A stretch of DNA of 64,000 nucleotides from Clostridium rectalis. GTDB lineage: Bacteria > Bacillota > Clostridia > Clostridiales > Clostridiaceae. Shown piece by piece: positions 55,698 to 63,961 of the stretch. The notes below the pieces were generated by a model that had not been told where the DNA came from, did not search any database, and worked only from the letters and a program-made list of their open reading frames with translations. Where the stretch lies: NCBI RefSeq assembly GCF_900626095.1, contig NZ_UYZZ01000007.1, forward strand, positions 62,001 through 126,000, given 5' to 3'. Position 1 is the stretch's first letter, and each line of letters begins with the position of its first letter. The translations under genes and the position numbers were made by a program.

Positions 55698-55919
55698 TTA
55701 AGCAGTCTTAATCTCTACAAACTTAACTGCATCTCCTACGGTTTTTATTGTTTCAGCATCCTCTATCTGTATATCAAACTCTTCTTCAATTTCTATTACT
55801 ATCTGAAATAAATCTAAAGAATCTACTCCTAAGTCCTCAAAAGAAGTATCAAGTGTTATAGTTCCCCCTTCTATACTAAGTTGTTCGGTTATAATTTTCT
55901 TTATTTTTTCAAAAATCAT
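55698..55919 (-). CDS. acpP: Acyl carrier protein
   Basis: 73 residues, acidic. The 4'-phosphopantetheine site is DLGVDSLDLFQIV, one of the standard variants of DSL. It lies 15 bases ahead of fabK. Start follows AGGAGG. Confidence 0.95.
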   Translation of the reverse strand: MIFEKIKKIITEQLSIEGGTITLDTSFEDLGVDSLDLFQIVIEIEEEFDIQIEDAETIKTVGDAVKFVEIKTA

Positions 55920-55955
55920 TTTATACCTCCTATATTATTAAATATTTTATTCAAA

Positions 55956-56948
55956 TTACCATTTTACTATGGCTCCACCCCAAGTAAGTCCTCCTCCAAA
56001 ACCAACCATAAGTATTCTATCTCCTTTTTTTAATAATCCCTTTCTACTCATTTCATTTAAAGCAATAGGAATACTAGCTGCAGATGTGTTACCATAGTCT
56101 TGTAAATTTACAAAAAATTTATTTTTATCTATATTAAGTTTTCTTGATACAAAATCTATAATTCTTAAATTTGCTTGGTGTGGAATTATATAGTCAATAT
56201 CATCCATATTTAATTTAGACATTTCTAAAAGTTTTTTTATGCTTTCTTCTATAATCCTAACAGCAAATTTAAATATCTCCCTTCCTTCCATAGTCAAAAA
56301 GTTATTTTCCTCATATTTGTCTTTATTCAACATAATACTTAGACTATTATTATTGATGCCCAAAGAAGCCGCATTACACTTTAGTAGATTTTCACCACTA
56401 CCATCTGACCCAGTATAAATTGCCATTATGCCACTTTTATCACTAGAACTTAATATAGCAGCACCAGCTCCATCTCCGAAAAGTACACAGGTACCTCTAT
56501 CATTCCAATCTAATATTTTTGACAAAACCTCAGCACCTATTACTAAAGCTTTCTTTGCACTTCCAGTTTTAATAAATTCACATGCTATATTAACCGCATA
56601 TATAAATCCAGAACATGCTGCTGATATATCAAAACATGTAGCATTTACTGCTCCTATATTTTTTTGAACAATGCAAGCGGTAGATGGGGTATAACAATCT
56701 GGAGTTGCTGTTCCTACTATAATAAGATCCAAATCTTCTACCTTTATATCTGACTTATATATGGCATCCATAGCTGCTTTTGTAGCTATATCAGAAGTAT
56801 TTTCATTAATAGACACTCTTCTTTTAGAAATTCCTGTTCTACTTTTTATCCACTCATCATTTGTATCTATAACCTCTGAAAGCTTATCATTAGTCAAAAT
56901 TTTTTCTGGTACATAACTTCCAGTAGCTACTATTTTAACCTCTCTCAT
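55956..56948 (-). CDS. fabH: 3-oxoacyl-[acyl-carrier-protein] synthase III
   Basis: 330 residues. Condensing enzyme that starts chains from acyl-CoA and malonyl-ACP. Catalytic Cys in DISAACSGFIYAVN, His in YIIPHQANLRI and Asn in YGNTSAASIPIA. WIKSRTGISKRR is the usual CoA-site segment. It lies between fabT (14 bases) and acpP (36 bases). Confidence 0.96.
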   Translation of the reverse strand: MREVKIVATGSYVPEKILTNDKLSEVIDTNDEWIKSRTGISKRRVSINENTSDIATKAAMDAIYKSDIKVEDLDLIIVGTATPDCYTPSTACIVQKNIGAVNATCFDISAACSGFIYAVNIACEFIKTGSAKKALVIGAEVLSKILDWNDRGTCVLFGDGAGAAILSSSDKSGIMAIYTGSDGSGENLLKCNAASLGINNNSLSIMLNKDKYEENNFLTMEGREIFKFAVRIIEESIKKLLEMSKLNMDDIDYIIPHQANLRIIDFVSRKLNIDKNKFFVNLQDYGNTSAASIPIALNEMSRKGLLKKGDRILMVGFGGGLTWGGAIVKW

Positions 56949-56962
56949 GTTAATGTCTCCTT

Positions 56963-57418
56963 TTATTTATCTACTATGTCATAATTATTTTTGAAAAAGT
57001 CATTTAACTTTTCCATAGAACTTATAAGAATGTCCTCTTCCTCGTCAGATAATCCAGATATAGTTGCTTTTATCATATCTTTATGAAATTTGTCATGAAT
57101 TCTATATGCCAATTTCCCTTTTTTAGTAAGTTTTATATAAACTATTCTTCTATCTTCTTCACATCTTACTCTTTCCACATATCCTTTTCTAACCAAATGA
57201 TTTATTGCAGTGCTAAGTGTTCCCACTGTAATTTTAAGATCAGAGGCTACTTCAGTCATAGTTCTTTGAATATACATTCCTATAGCCTCGATAGTATGGA
57301 TTTCTGTTACAGATAAATCCTTAAGTTCCCCTGACTGAAGGGCATTTTGTTCTATTGTTAAGATATCATTAAATATATCCACTAATAATTCATTTAAAAC
57401 GTGTATAGATTTACTCAT
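56963..57418 (-). CDS. fabT: MarR-family regulator of fatty acid synthesis, FabT-like
   Basis: 151 residues. MarR winged helix: TEIHTIEAIGMYIQRTMTEV, LKITVGTLSTAINHLVRKGY and the wing VRCEEDRRIVYIKLTKKGK (one short of the longest allowed stretch). Position between the operon's first gene and fabH, and two FabT-type palindromes at the operon promoter, support a FabT role: an acyl-ACP-dependent repressor. It overlaps the preceding gene by 8 bases. Confidence 0.9.
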   Translation of the reverse strand: MSKSIHVLNELLVDIFNDILTIEQNALQSGELKDLSVTEIHTIEAIGMYIQRTMTEVASDLKITVGTLSTAINHLVRKGYVERVRCEEDRRIVYIKLTKKGKLAYRIHDKFHKDMIKATISGLSDEEEDILISSMEKLNDFFKNNYDIVDK

Positions 57419-58484
57419 AGTTCCTCACTTCCTCAACAAGCTCATCTATAAGCTGTTTTACCGTAATAATTTTTTCCATTTTATATCCATTTCTTCCTGT
57501 AAAAATTAGTCCATCTTTAGTATTGCCATTAGCCGCATTAATTAAAGCTTTTGATATACAATATAAGGTTGAACTTGGATCACATTTTTTTAAACAATTA
57601 AAACATTTATTTACTTCTTCTTTTTCCTTAGATACACGCTGTACAAACTCATTATTTATAGCTCTTCCTGGGAGTCCAACTGGACTTTTTATTATTTTAA
57701 TATTATTTTCATTACATTTTATAAATGCCTCTTTGTATTTTTTATCTGCATCACATTCCTCAGTGCATATAAATCTAGTACCTATTTGTACAGCTGATGC
57801 ACCCAGTTTTATAAACTTTGCTATATCCTTACCGGTATAAATTCCACCTGCAGCTATTATAGGTATTCTTTTGTTATGTTTCTCTTCAAATATTTTAATA
57901 ACACTTAAAACATCTTTAACTATGCTTTCAAGATTTATTTTTTTATCCTCCTGTAGATCATTCATTTTAAACCCCAAATGACCTCCAGCCTCTGGACCCT
58001 CTACAACTATAAAATCAGGTAAATAGGAAAATCTTCCTTCCCAAAGTTTACAAATAACTTTTGCAGCTTTCCCGGAAGAAACTATAGGTGCTATTTTAGT
58101 ATTAGTTCCTTTCACAAATTTAGGTAAACTCGTAGGAAGGCCTGCCCCTGATATTATGATATCTGCTCCTGATTCTACCGCTGCTTTTACCATTTCATCA
58201 TAATTATTTATGGCCACCATCAAATTTACACCTATAATACCAATAGGAGATAATTCCTTAGCCTTTTTCATTTCTTTCTTCAATGCTCTAATATTAGCCT
58301 CTTTGGTATTGGTTTCAAAATCTGGTTCTCTAAATCCTATTTGAACTCCTGATATTATGCCTATACCACCTTCATTGGCAACAGCAGAAGCTAAATTTGA
58401 AAGGGAAACTCCAACACCCATACCACCTTGAATAATAGGGATTGTCGCTTTTAAATCTCCAATTTGCAAAGGAGATATCTTCAT
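57411..58484 (-). CDS. Nitronate monooxygenase/FabK-like flavoprotein, first gene of the fatty acid operon
   Basis: 357 residues. FMN TIM barrel related to FabK and 2-nitropropane dioxygenase: IPIIQGGMGVGVSLSNLASA, GIIGVNLMVAINNYDE, ISGAGLPTSLP, VEGPEAGGHLGF, AAGGIYTGKDIAKF and SAVQIGTRFICTEEC. A C-terminal Cys cluster (CFNCLKKCDPSSTLYC, near residue 300) is absent from the fabK product. It could be a nitronate oxidase, a second enoyl reductase or another oxidoreductase. Directly under the FabT-type operators, with AAGGAGGAG at its start. Confidence 0.82.
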   Translation of the reverse strand: MKISPLQIGDLKATIPIIQGGMGVGVSLSNLASAVANEGGIGIISGVQIGFREPDFETNTKEANIRALKKEMKKAKELSPIGIIGVNLMVAINNYDEMVKAAVESGADIIISGAGLPTSLPKFVKGTNTKIAPIVSSGKAAKVICKLWEGRFSYLPDFIVVEGPEAGGHLGFKMNDLQEDKKINLESIVKDVLSVIKIFEEKHNKRIPIIAAGGIYTGKDIAKFIKLGASAVQIGTRFICTEECDADKKYKEAFIKCNENNIKIIKSPVGLPGRAINNEFVQRVSKEKEEVNKCFNCLKKCDPSSTLYCISKALINAANGNTKDGLIFTGRNGYKMEKIITVKQLIDELVEEVRNYE

Positions 58485-58502
58485 ATAATCTCCTCCTTAT
58501 TT

Positions 58503-58515
58503 TTTGATTATCAAA
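58503..58515. promoter_or_regulatory. FabT-type operator, proximal
   Basis: TTTGATTATCAAA, a near-perfect dyad matching the known FabT/MarR box (core TTTGATTATCAAA). It lies 18 bases before the first gene of the operon. Confidence 0.8.
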
Positions 58516-58518
58516 TAT

Positions 58519-58531
58519 TTTGATAGTCAAA
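58519..58531. promoter_or_regulatory. FabT-type operator, distal
   Basis: TTTGATAGTCAAA, centred 16 bp from the proximal site and touching the -10 element, so repressor bound here should block RNA polymerase. Confidence 0.75.
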
Positions 58532-58559
58532 GTATATACTTAAAATTTTTCATTGTCAA
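58531..58559 (-). promoter_or_regulatory. Promoter of the fatty acid operon
   Basis: On the minus strand TTGACA (58559-58554), exactly 17 bases, then TATACT (58536-58531). It fires into the two FabT-type operators and the whole 12-gene operon. Confidence 0.8.
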
Positions 58560-58650
58560 TATAGAATATTCACAATTTATATTTTATTAATAAATAAAAT
58601 GTGAGTATATTATAAATTTAGCTATATACCCCCATTTTATCTATAATTAA

Positions 58651-59457
58651 TTATTTTAAGTAACCTTCTGGGTTTTGTGGCACTCCATTTTTTCTTACCT
58701 CAAAATGAACATGTGGTCCTGTGCTTCTGCCTGTACTCCCTACTTCCGCAATTTTATTTCCTTTTTCTATAGTATGACCTTCCTTTACAAATAACTTGCT
58801 ACAGTGACCATATATAGTTACAATATTATCTCCATTATCTATTTTAACCACATTTCCATATCCATTTTGCCATCCTGAAAAAATTACTTTACCAGATAAA
58901 ACAGCATATATCGGTGTTCCCATTGGTGCCGCTAAATCTATTCCATTATGCATTCTTCCCCATCTCATACCAAATCCAGAAGACACCGCTCCTCTTGACA
59001 CCACCGTTGCTTGTTCTTTATTAATATTACTATTATAAGAAAATTTAATACTCCATTTATCACCGCTGCCTCCTACTATATCACTTACATAATATTTTAC
59101 TCCTTTAATTTTTTCAGCATATATCTTAGTTCTATAATAAGTAATCTTACTTTTAAGTTTTACTGAAGTATTATCACTTAATTCATTTAATTTAATATAT
59201 TCTTGTTTTACACCATCTATAAGTTGTTTTATTTCACTCTCACTTTTAAGTATAGCTATATCTTTACCATCAGATTTTACTATAATTGCATCATATAAGT
59301 TTTTCTCATCATTTGTTAATTCTTTTATTTTATTATAAGTTTCTATATTAGCTTTATATTCATAAATTTTGTCTATACTAATAATTGTGAATCCTGTGGT
59401 AAAAATTATTATACTTAATAGAATAATGATTTTTATTTTTTTTACTTTCTTAAACAT
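58651..59457 (-). CDS. M23-family peptidoglycan endopeptidase, membrane-anchored
   Basis: 268 residues. N-terminal transmembrane anchor (about 9-28), a helical stalk and a C-terminal LytM/M23 domain (about 155-268). Zinc ligands are intact: MHNGIDLAAPMGTPIYA (HxxxD), GHCSKLF and GPHVHFEVRKNG (HxH). It should cut peptide cross-links in the wall outside the cell. It is divergent from dnaD. Not part of the fatty acid operon. Confidence 0.9.
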   Translation of the reverse strand: MFKKVKKIKIIILLSIIIFTTGFTIISIDKIYEYKANIETYNKIKELTNDEKNLYDAIIVKSDGKDIAILKSESEIKQLIDGVKQEYIKLNELSDNTSVKLKSKITYYRTKIYAEKIKGVKYYVSDIVGGSGDKWSIKFSYNSNINKEQATVVSRGAVSSGFGMRWGRMHNGIDLAAPMGTPIYAVLSGKVIFSGWQNGYGNVVKIDNGDNIVTIYGHCSKLFVKEGHTIEKGNKIAEVGSTGRSTGPHVHFEVRKNGVPQNPEGYLK

Positions 59458-59507
59458 TATTATCTCCTCTTTTTAATTCTAGATTATACACGCAATACCT
59501 TATTTAT

Positions 59508-59527
59508 TTTACCCAAATTTGGATAAA
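59508..59527. promoter_or_regulatory. Palindrome between M23 gene and dnaD
   Basis: TTTACCCAAATTTGGATAAA has 18 of 20 positions symmetric around the CCAAATTTGG core. It lies in the divergent promoter region, 51 bases from the M23 start and 99 from dnaD. The regulator is unknown. Confidence 0.45.
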
Positions 59528-59625
59528 TTATAATTTGAGAAAATACTTTATTGAGATAACAAATACACTTTGATATAATTAAGTGATATAAACTAAATTA
59601 TAATATTTAAAGGGAGGGATTAGGT

Positions 59626-60609
59626 ATGAGTACTTTTGTATTTAAAAATAATAATTTTAAATACACTCCTGTAAGTAATACCTTTATAGACAAATATATG
59701 CCTAAAGCCCGAGGTGAATTTGTAAAAGTATACCTACTTGGATTAAAATATTGTGTTTCTGGTGAATTAGGTGTTAACTCATCAATAATGGCTAGTACTT
59801 TACACCTATTAGAAACTGATGTAGTAAATGCATGGACTTATTGGGATAGTGAAGGCGTTATTAAAATGATTCCTGTTGATAAGATGGGCAATTTTACTAT
59901 AGAATTTTTAGATTTATCCAATGATTACTCAGTTCAAGAAAATGAAGTTAATCTATTAGATGAATTAAACAATAATTCTACAAAAGATATGTTACAAGAT
60001 ATAGAGAAACTTATTGCAAGACCTTTATCTACAAAAGAAATGACTTTATATATTAGCTGGATTAAAGATTATGCATTTTTACCTGAAATAATTTTACTTT
60101 TAATTCAATATTGTGTTTCAAAAGGTAAAACAGACATTAGATACATTGAAACTATAGCTATTGCCTGGCATGATGCTAATATCAAAACTGTAGAAGATGC
60201 TCAAAGTTTTATAAAGAAACGAGAAGATAAATGGAGTAATATCAGAAAAATTTTGAACTATTTAGGACTAAAGGACGCAGAAGTTATGAAACCCCAAGAG
60301 GATATGCTAACTAAGTGGATATCAACTTATAATTTCCCAATAGAAGTTATTCAAAAGGCCTGTGACATATGTTTTCAAAGAATTAATAAAGCCGATTTTA
60401 GATACATTGATGGTATATTAAACAGCTGGAATAAAGATGGACTTAAATCATTAAAGGATATCGATAAAAAAGATAGTAAAAAAATATCCTTTAAAAAACC
60501 TGCTAATTCTTTCAAAACAAAGTTAGACAGCTTTAATAGCTATGAACAAAGAGACTATAATTTTGACGAATTAGAGAAAAAACTGTTAGGATGGGATAAT
60601 AATGACTAA
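59626..60609 (+). CDS. dnaD: DnaD-domain replication initiation protein
   Basis: 327 residues, ATG after GGGAGGG. The N-terminal winged-helix region (about 20-110) is followed by two DnaD/DnaB_2-type repeats, about 130-200 (ARPLSTKEMTLYISWIKDYA) and 210-280 (LNYLGLKDAEVMKPQED, later YIDGILNSWNKDGLKSL). It is expected to help load replicative helicase at origins. It overlaps dnaC by 8 bases, so the two are translationally coupled. Confidence 0.88.
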   Translation: MSTFVFKNNNFKYTPVSNTFIDKYMPKARGEFVKVYLLGLKYCVSGELGVNSSIMASTLHLLETDVVNAWTYWDSEGVIKMIPVDKMGNFTIEFLDLSNDYSVQENEVNLLDELNNNSTKDMLQDIEKLIARPLSTKEMTLYISWIKDYAFLPEIILLLIQYCVSKGKTDIRYIETIAIAWHDANIKTVEDAQSFIKKREDKWSNIRKILNYLGLKDAEVMKPQEDMLTKWISTYNFPIEVIQKACDICFQRINKADFRYIDGILNSWNKDGLKSLKDIDKKDSKKISFKKPANSFKTKLDSFNSYEQRDYNFDELEKKLLGWDNND

Positions 60610-61576
60610 AAATTATCAACAAGAAGTTCTAAAAATATATAGTATGCTGCGAGATAAAGAAGAAAAAGCTCTTCAACTTAGGCGAGCAGAAATAGAAGAA
60701 AAAGTACCAGAAATAATCGGTATAGAAAATCAAATTGCTAAGCTTTCCTTAGACATGTCTTTAAATATAATAAAAAGAAAAGATAACTTAGAAAAATATA
60801 TAAATAATACAAAAGAAAAAATTACAGATTTAAGAGTGAGAAAATCTGAATTATTAGTGTCATATGGGTATCCTTTAAACTACTTAGAGTTTAACTATAA
60901 GTGCACTAAATGTAAGGATACAGGATTTATAGGTACTAAAAAATGTAAGTGTTTTAAATATAATTTAAATAAAATACTATATAATAATTCTGAACTAGGT
61001 TGTGTATTAAAAAAAGATAATTTCTCTAATTTTAATTTTAATTTTTTCTCTCCACAAAAATCTCCTCAGGAACCAAAAAGTCCAAGAAAAAATATGGAGG
61101 AAATAGTATCAAAATGTTGGAGTTTTATAGATAACTTCCAATTCACAGAGGAAAATTTGTTATTTTACGGAAGCTCTGGTACTGGAAAGAGCTTTTTATC
61201 TAACTGTATAGCAAAAGAACTTTTAGATAAAGGATATATGGTTGTTTATAGAACTGCTGTAGACTTAATAACAGATTTGAAACAAATAAGATTTAATTCT
61301 GATATAGACTTAGAAGATTTACTTATAAATTGTGATCTTCTTATAATAGATGATTTAGGTACTGAACCTTTAAGTGAATTCTCTAAATCAGAATTTTTTA
61401 ATTTATTGAATAGAAAACTACTTAAAAGAAAGAAAATGATAATTTCTACTAATTTCCGTATAGAAGAACTGTTAAAAACCTACTCTGAAAGGGTATCTTC
61501 GCGTTTATTTGGTAACTTTACATTACATAAATTCTTTGGAGATGACGTAAGAGTTAAATTAAATTTTAAAGGTTAA
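60602..61576 (+). CDS. dnaC: DnaC/DnaI-type helicase loader ATPase
   Basis: 324 residues. An N-terminal coiled-coil-like region (about 1-85) leads to a zinc motif CTKCKDTGFIGTKKCKCF (about 99-116), as in DnaI. The AAA+ core has Walker A FYGSSGTGKSFLSNCIA, Walker B LLIIDDLGTEP, sensor IISTN and Arg finger region YSERVSSRLFGNF. It loads DnaB-family helicase with DnaD. Confidence 0.92.
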   Translation: MTKNYQQEVLKIYSMLRDKEEKALQLRRAEIEEKVPEIIGIENQIAKLSLDMSLNIIKRKDNLEKYINNTKEKITDLRVRKSELLVSYGYPLNYLEFNYKCTKCKDTGFIGTKKCKCFKYNLNKILYNNSELGCVLKKDNFSNFNFNFFSPQKSPQEPKSPRKNMEEIVSKCWSFIDNFQFTEENLLFYGSSGTGKSFLSNCIAKELLDKGYMVVYRTAVDLITDLKQIRFNSDIDLEDLLINCDLLIIDDLGTEPLSEFSKSEFFNLLNRKLLKRKKMIISTNFRIEELLKTYSERVSSRLFGNFTLHKFFGDDVRVKLNFKG

Positions 61577-61587
61577 AAAGTAATAAA

Positions 61588-61621
61588 TAAAAACATACAT
61601 CATATGATGTATGTTTTTTTA
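61588..61621 (+). terminator. Terminator after dnaD-dnaC
   Basis: Perfect complementary arms CATACATCAT and ATGATGTATG, flanked by A5 and T7, begin about 12 bases after the dnaC stop. Confidence 0.9.
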
Positions 61622-61626
61622 TCATT

Positions 61627-61703
61627 TGGCGACCCAGAAGGGGTTCGAACCCTCGACCTCCGGCGTGACAGGCCGGCACTCTAACCAACTGAGCCACTGG
61701 GCC
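61627..61703 (-). tRNA. tRNA-Asp (GTC), copy 2
   Basis: 77 bases including an encoded CCA. Cloverleaf: acceptor GGCCCAG/CTGGGTC, anticodon loop CTGTCAC, T-arm GGTTCGAACC. Sequence identical to the other Asp copy. Last gene of the array. Confidence 0.95.
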
Positions 61704-61709
61704 AAATTA

Positions 61710-61785
61710 TGGTGGGCACAACAGGGCTCGAACCTGTGACCCCCTGCTTGTAAGGCAGATGCTCTCCCAGCTGAGCTATGCGCCC
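61710..61785 (-). tRNA. tRNA-Val (TAC), copy 3
   Basis: 76 bases with encoded CCA; anticodon loop TTACAAG, T-arm GGTTCGAGCC. Identical to the other two Val copies. Confidence 0.95.
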
Positions 61786-61795
61786 ATAATTATCT

Positions 61796-61870
61796 TGGTG
61801 ACCCCTACGGGAATCGAACCCATGTTACCACCGTGAAAGGGTGGTGTCTTAACCGCTTGACCAAGGGGCC
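61796..61870 (-). tRNA. tRNA-Glu (TTC), copy 3
   Basis: 75 bases with encoded CCA; anticodon loop CTTTCAC, T-arm GGTTCGATTCC. Identical to the other two Glu copies. Confidence 0.95.
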
Positions 61871-61886
61871 TTATTAAATTTTTAAA

Positions 61887-61962
61887 TGGAGCTGGCAATA
61901 GGACTTGAACCTACAACCTGCTGATTACAAGTCAGCTGCTCTGCCAATTGAGCCATGCCAGC
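61887..61962 (-). tRNA. tRNA-Thr (TGT)
   Basis: 76 bases with encoded CCA; anticodon loop CTTGTAA, T-arm GGTTCAAGTCC. Single copy, placed between the second and third repeat units. Confidence 0.95.
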
Positions 61963-61967
61963 ATTAT

Positions 61968-62044
61968 TGGCGACCCAGAAGGGGTTCGAACCCTCGACCT
62001 CCGGCGTGACAGGCCGGCACTCTAACCAACTGAGCCACTGGGCC
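61968..62044 (-). tRNA. tRNA-Asp (GTC), copy 1
   Basis: 77 bases with encoded CCA; anticodon loop CTGTCAC. Identical to 61627-61703. Confidence 0.95.
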
Positions 62045-62051
62045 AAATTTG

Positions 62052-62127
62052 TGGTGGGCACAACAGGGCTCGAACCTGTGACCCCCTGCTTGTAAGGCAG
62101 ATGCTCTCCCAGCTGAGCTATGCGCCC
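62052..62127 (-). tRNA. tRNA-Val (TAC), copy 2
   Basis: 76 bases with encoded CCA; anticodon loop TTACAAG. Confidence 0.95.
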
Positions 62128-62139
62128 ACAAATTTATAT

Positions 62140-62214
62140 TGGTGACCCCTACGGGAATCGAACCCATGTTACCACCGTGAAAGGGTGGTGTCTTAACCGC
62201 TTGACCAAGGGGCC
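62140..62214 (-). tRNA. tRNA-Glu (TTC), copy 2
   Basis: 75 bases with encoded CCA; anticodon loop CTTTCAC. Upstream, in the 110-base gap to the first pair, TTGCAA-N17-TAACAT on the minus strand could give a second promoter. Confidence 0.95.
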
Positions 62215-62324
62215 ATGTTTTACATGCTATATGTTACCATACTTTTTTACAGTTTGCAACACTTTTTTTAAAAACTTTGTTGATTTTCAAATTACTATAA
62301 ATTAAGTAATATTAATCTAATTTA

Positions 62325-62400
62325 TGGTGGGCACAACAGGGCTCGAACCTGTGACCCCCTGCTTGTAAGGCAGATGCTCTCCCAGCTGAGCTATGCGCCC
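62325..62400 (-). tRNA. tRNA-Val (TAC), copy 1
   Basis: 76 bases with encoded CCA; anticodon loop TTACAAG. Eleven bases after the first tRNA-Glu. Confidence 0.95.
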
Positions 62401-62411
62401 ATAAATTATAT

Positions 62412-62486
62412 TGGTGACCCCTACGGGAATCGAACCCATGTTACCACCGTGAAAGGGTGGTGTCTTAACCGCTTGACCAAGGGGCC
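62412..62486 (-). tRNA. tRNA-Glu (TTC), copy 1
   Basis: 75 bases with encoded CCA; anticodon loop CTTTCAC. First gene of the array, directly downstream of the strong promoter. Confidence 0.95.
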
Positions 62487-62521
62487 ATGTCTAAGACCAC
62501 TTCAGTGACCTAACGAATTAT

Positions 62522-62550
62522 ATAATACAGGATATTTCATAAAGTGTCAA
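62522..62550 (-). promoter_or_regulatory. Promoter of the tRNA array
   Basis: On the minus strand TTGACA (62550-62545), 17 bases, then TATTAT (62527-62522). A/T-tracts just upstream could act as an UP element, as is usual for stable RNA promoters. Confidence 0.8.
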
Positions 62551-62630
62551 CATATTTTTAAAAACTTTTTTTAAAATATGAAAAAAGTTTTATTTCGTAC
62601 ATCATTAGTTCTTATATATTTAATTTAATT

Positions 62631-63446
62631 TTAATGATCTTTAACACCATTATATCCTATAGACTTCATTATAAGTAAAGCTGTATCCTCTATAGCTCTT
62701 TTAGTAACATCAATTATTTTACATCTTAATCTTTTCATTACTTTATCAGCAAATTCTAACTCTTGTAATACTCTTTCTGCATTGGCATATTGTATTTCAG
62801 AGGATAACCTGTTAAATTTGTCCATTCTATGCCTTCTTATTTCTATTAATCTCATTGGATCTATAGTAAGTCCTATAATTTTCTTACTATCTATACTAAA
62901 TAATTCTTCTGGAATAGGTACTTCAGGCATAAGTGGAATATTAAGAGCCTTTATTCCTTTATTTGCTAAATACATGCACAAAGGAGTCTTAGATGTCCTA
63001 GATAGTCCTATTAAAATAACATCTGCATGTCTAATTCCACCATAATCTTTGCTATCATCATACTGCATAGCAAACTCCATAGCTTCAATTTTTTTAAAAT
63101 ACTGCGAATCCATATTCCATACAGCACCTGGTTTATAATCAGGCATTTTATTTAGTATTCTAGAGGCTGTCCCGATACATGGACCCAGTACATTTATAAT
63201 TCTAATTCCTCTTTCTATACATCTTTCTACTAAAAATTCCCTTATATCAACAAGAACAACTGTTGTTACTATCATTGATTCAAGTGGATACTCTATACCA
63301 TTTATAAAATCATCTACATCTTCGAAACTTTTAATGTAGGGTATTCTTCTAACCTCAACCATTTCGGAAAATTGACAAGCTGTAGCCCTGGCTACTTGTT
63401 CAGCAGTTTCTCCTATTGAATCAGATACGGCATAAATAGTTAGCAT
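62631..63446 (-). CDS. Pyruvate, phosphate dikinase regulatory protein (DUF299 kinase/pyrophosphorylase)
   Basis: 271 residues. It starts [20 protein letters not shown] and has the nucleotide loop [20 protein letters not shown], both diagnostic of the PpsR/PDRP family. Such proteins inactivate PPDK or PEP synthase by ADP-dependent Thr phosphorylation and reverse it with phosphate. The target ppdK is not in the window. It lies 7 bases after the CoA-binding protein gene. Confidence 0.93.
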   Translation of the reverse strand: MLTIYAVSDSIGETAEQVARATACQFSEMVEVRRIPYIKSFEDVDDFINGIEYPLESMIVTTVVLVDIREFLVERCIERGIRIINVLGPCIGTASRILNKMPDYKPGAVWNMDSQYFKKIEAMEFAMQYDDSKDYGGIRHADVILIGLSRTSKTPLCMYLANKGIKALNIPLMPEVPIPEELFSIDSKKIIGLTIDPMRLIEIRRHRMDKFNRLSSEIQYANAERVLQELEFADKVMKRLRCKIIDVTKRAIEDTALLIMKSIGYNGVKDH

Positions 63447-63453
63447 GGTTATT

Positions 63454-63834
63454 TTACCTCTTCTTTCTTTTATAGTAGGAAAGTTCTACTAACACACATC
63501 CCTCTATAGCTATAATACCTTTTTCTTTACAAAAACTCAATAACTCTTCACTTTCCGCTCCTGGTTGTATTAATATTTTATTTATACTTAATAAATTAGC
63601 TTCTTGTATAATTTTTAGACCTTCTATAGGATTTATACAAAGATCTATAACATCTATCTTATAATTTATTTGTGTCAATGAATTATATATAACCCCACTA
63701 TTAGGATTAACCCCTTCCACATTAAACCCACTCTGCTTTAGTGTGTTTAATATTCTATAAGCATATTTTTGTTCATTTAATACATCTCCTACAACTACCC
63801 AATTTCTATACTCCAATAATTCTTGCGCTTCCAT
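63454..63834 (-). CDS. CoA-binding domain protein
   Basis: 126 residues, a single Rossmann-like CoA-binding domain (YccU type): [41 protein letters not shown] and [13 protein letters not shown] then EGCVLV. It probably binds CoA or an acyl-CoA; role unknown. Start follows AGGAGG. It is expected to be co-transcribed with the PPDK regulator. Confidence 0.85.
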   Translation of the reverse strand: MEAQELLEYRNWVVVGDVLNEQKYAYRILNTLKQSGFNVEGVNPNSGVIYNSLTQINYKIDVIDLCINPIEGLKIIQEANLLSINKILIQPGAESEELLSFCKEKGIIAIEGCVLVELSYYKRKKR

Positions 63835-63894
63835 AAAATATCCTCCTATTTTTATATTATATATTATATAATTACCTAATACGAATGATAATAT

Positions 63895-63961
63895 TTATCC
63901 ACAACTTATAAAAAATATTTATCCACATTTACACATTTAAAATGATTTTTTTTGTGTATAA
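63895..63961. promoter_or_regulatory. Cluster of three DnaA boxes
   Basis: TTATCCACA at 63895-63903 and again at 63919-63927 (both plus strand), and TGTGTATAA at 63953-63961 (TTATACACA on the minus strand). All three fit TTATNCACA. A TATAAT at 63957-63962 overlaps the third box, so a rightward promoter may be DnaA-controlled. Nothing codes between 63835 and the window end. Confidence 0.75.

Noticed and set aside
61964-62167. Open frame of 67 codons on the minus strand
   Set aside because: It lies entirely over tRNA genes and only reflects their sequence.
61627-62486. Repeated blocks considered as a CRISPR array or an integrative element's attachment repeats
   Set aside because: All repeats are explained by identical tRNA genes with correct cloverleafs; there is no integrase or cas gene nearby.
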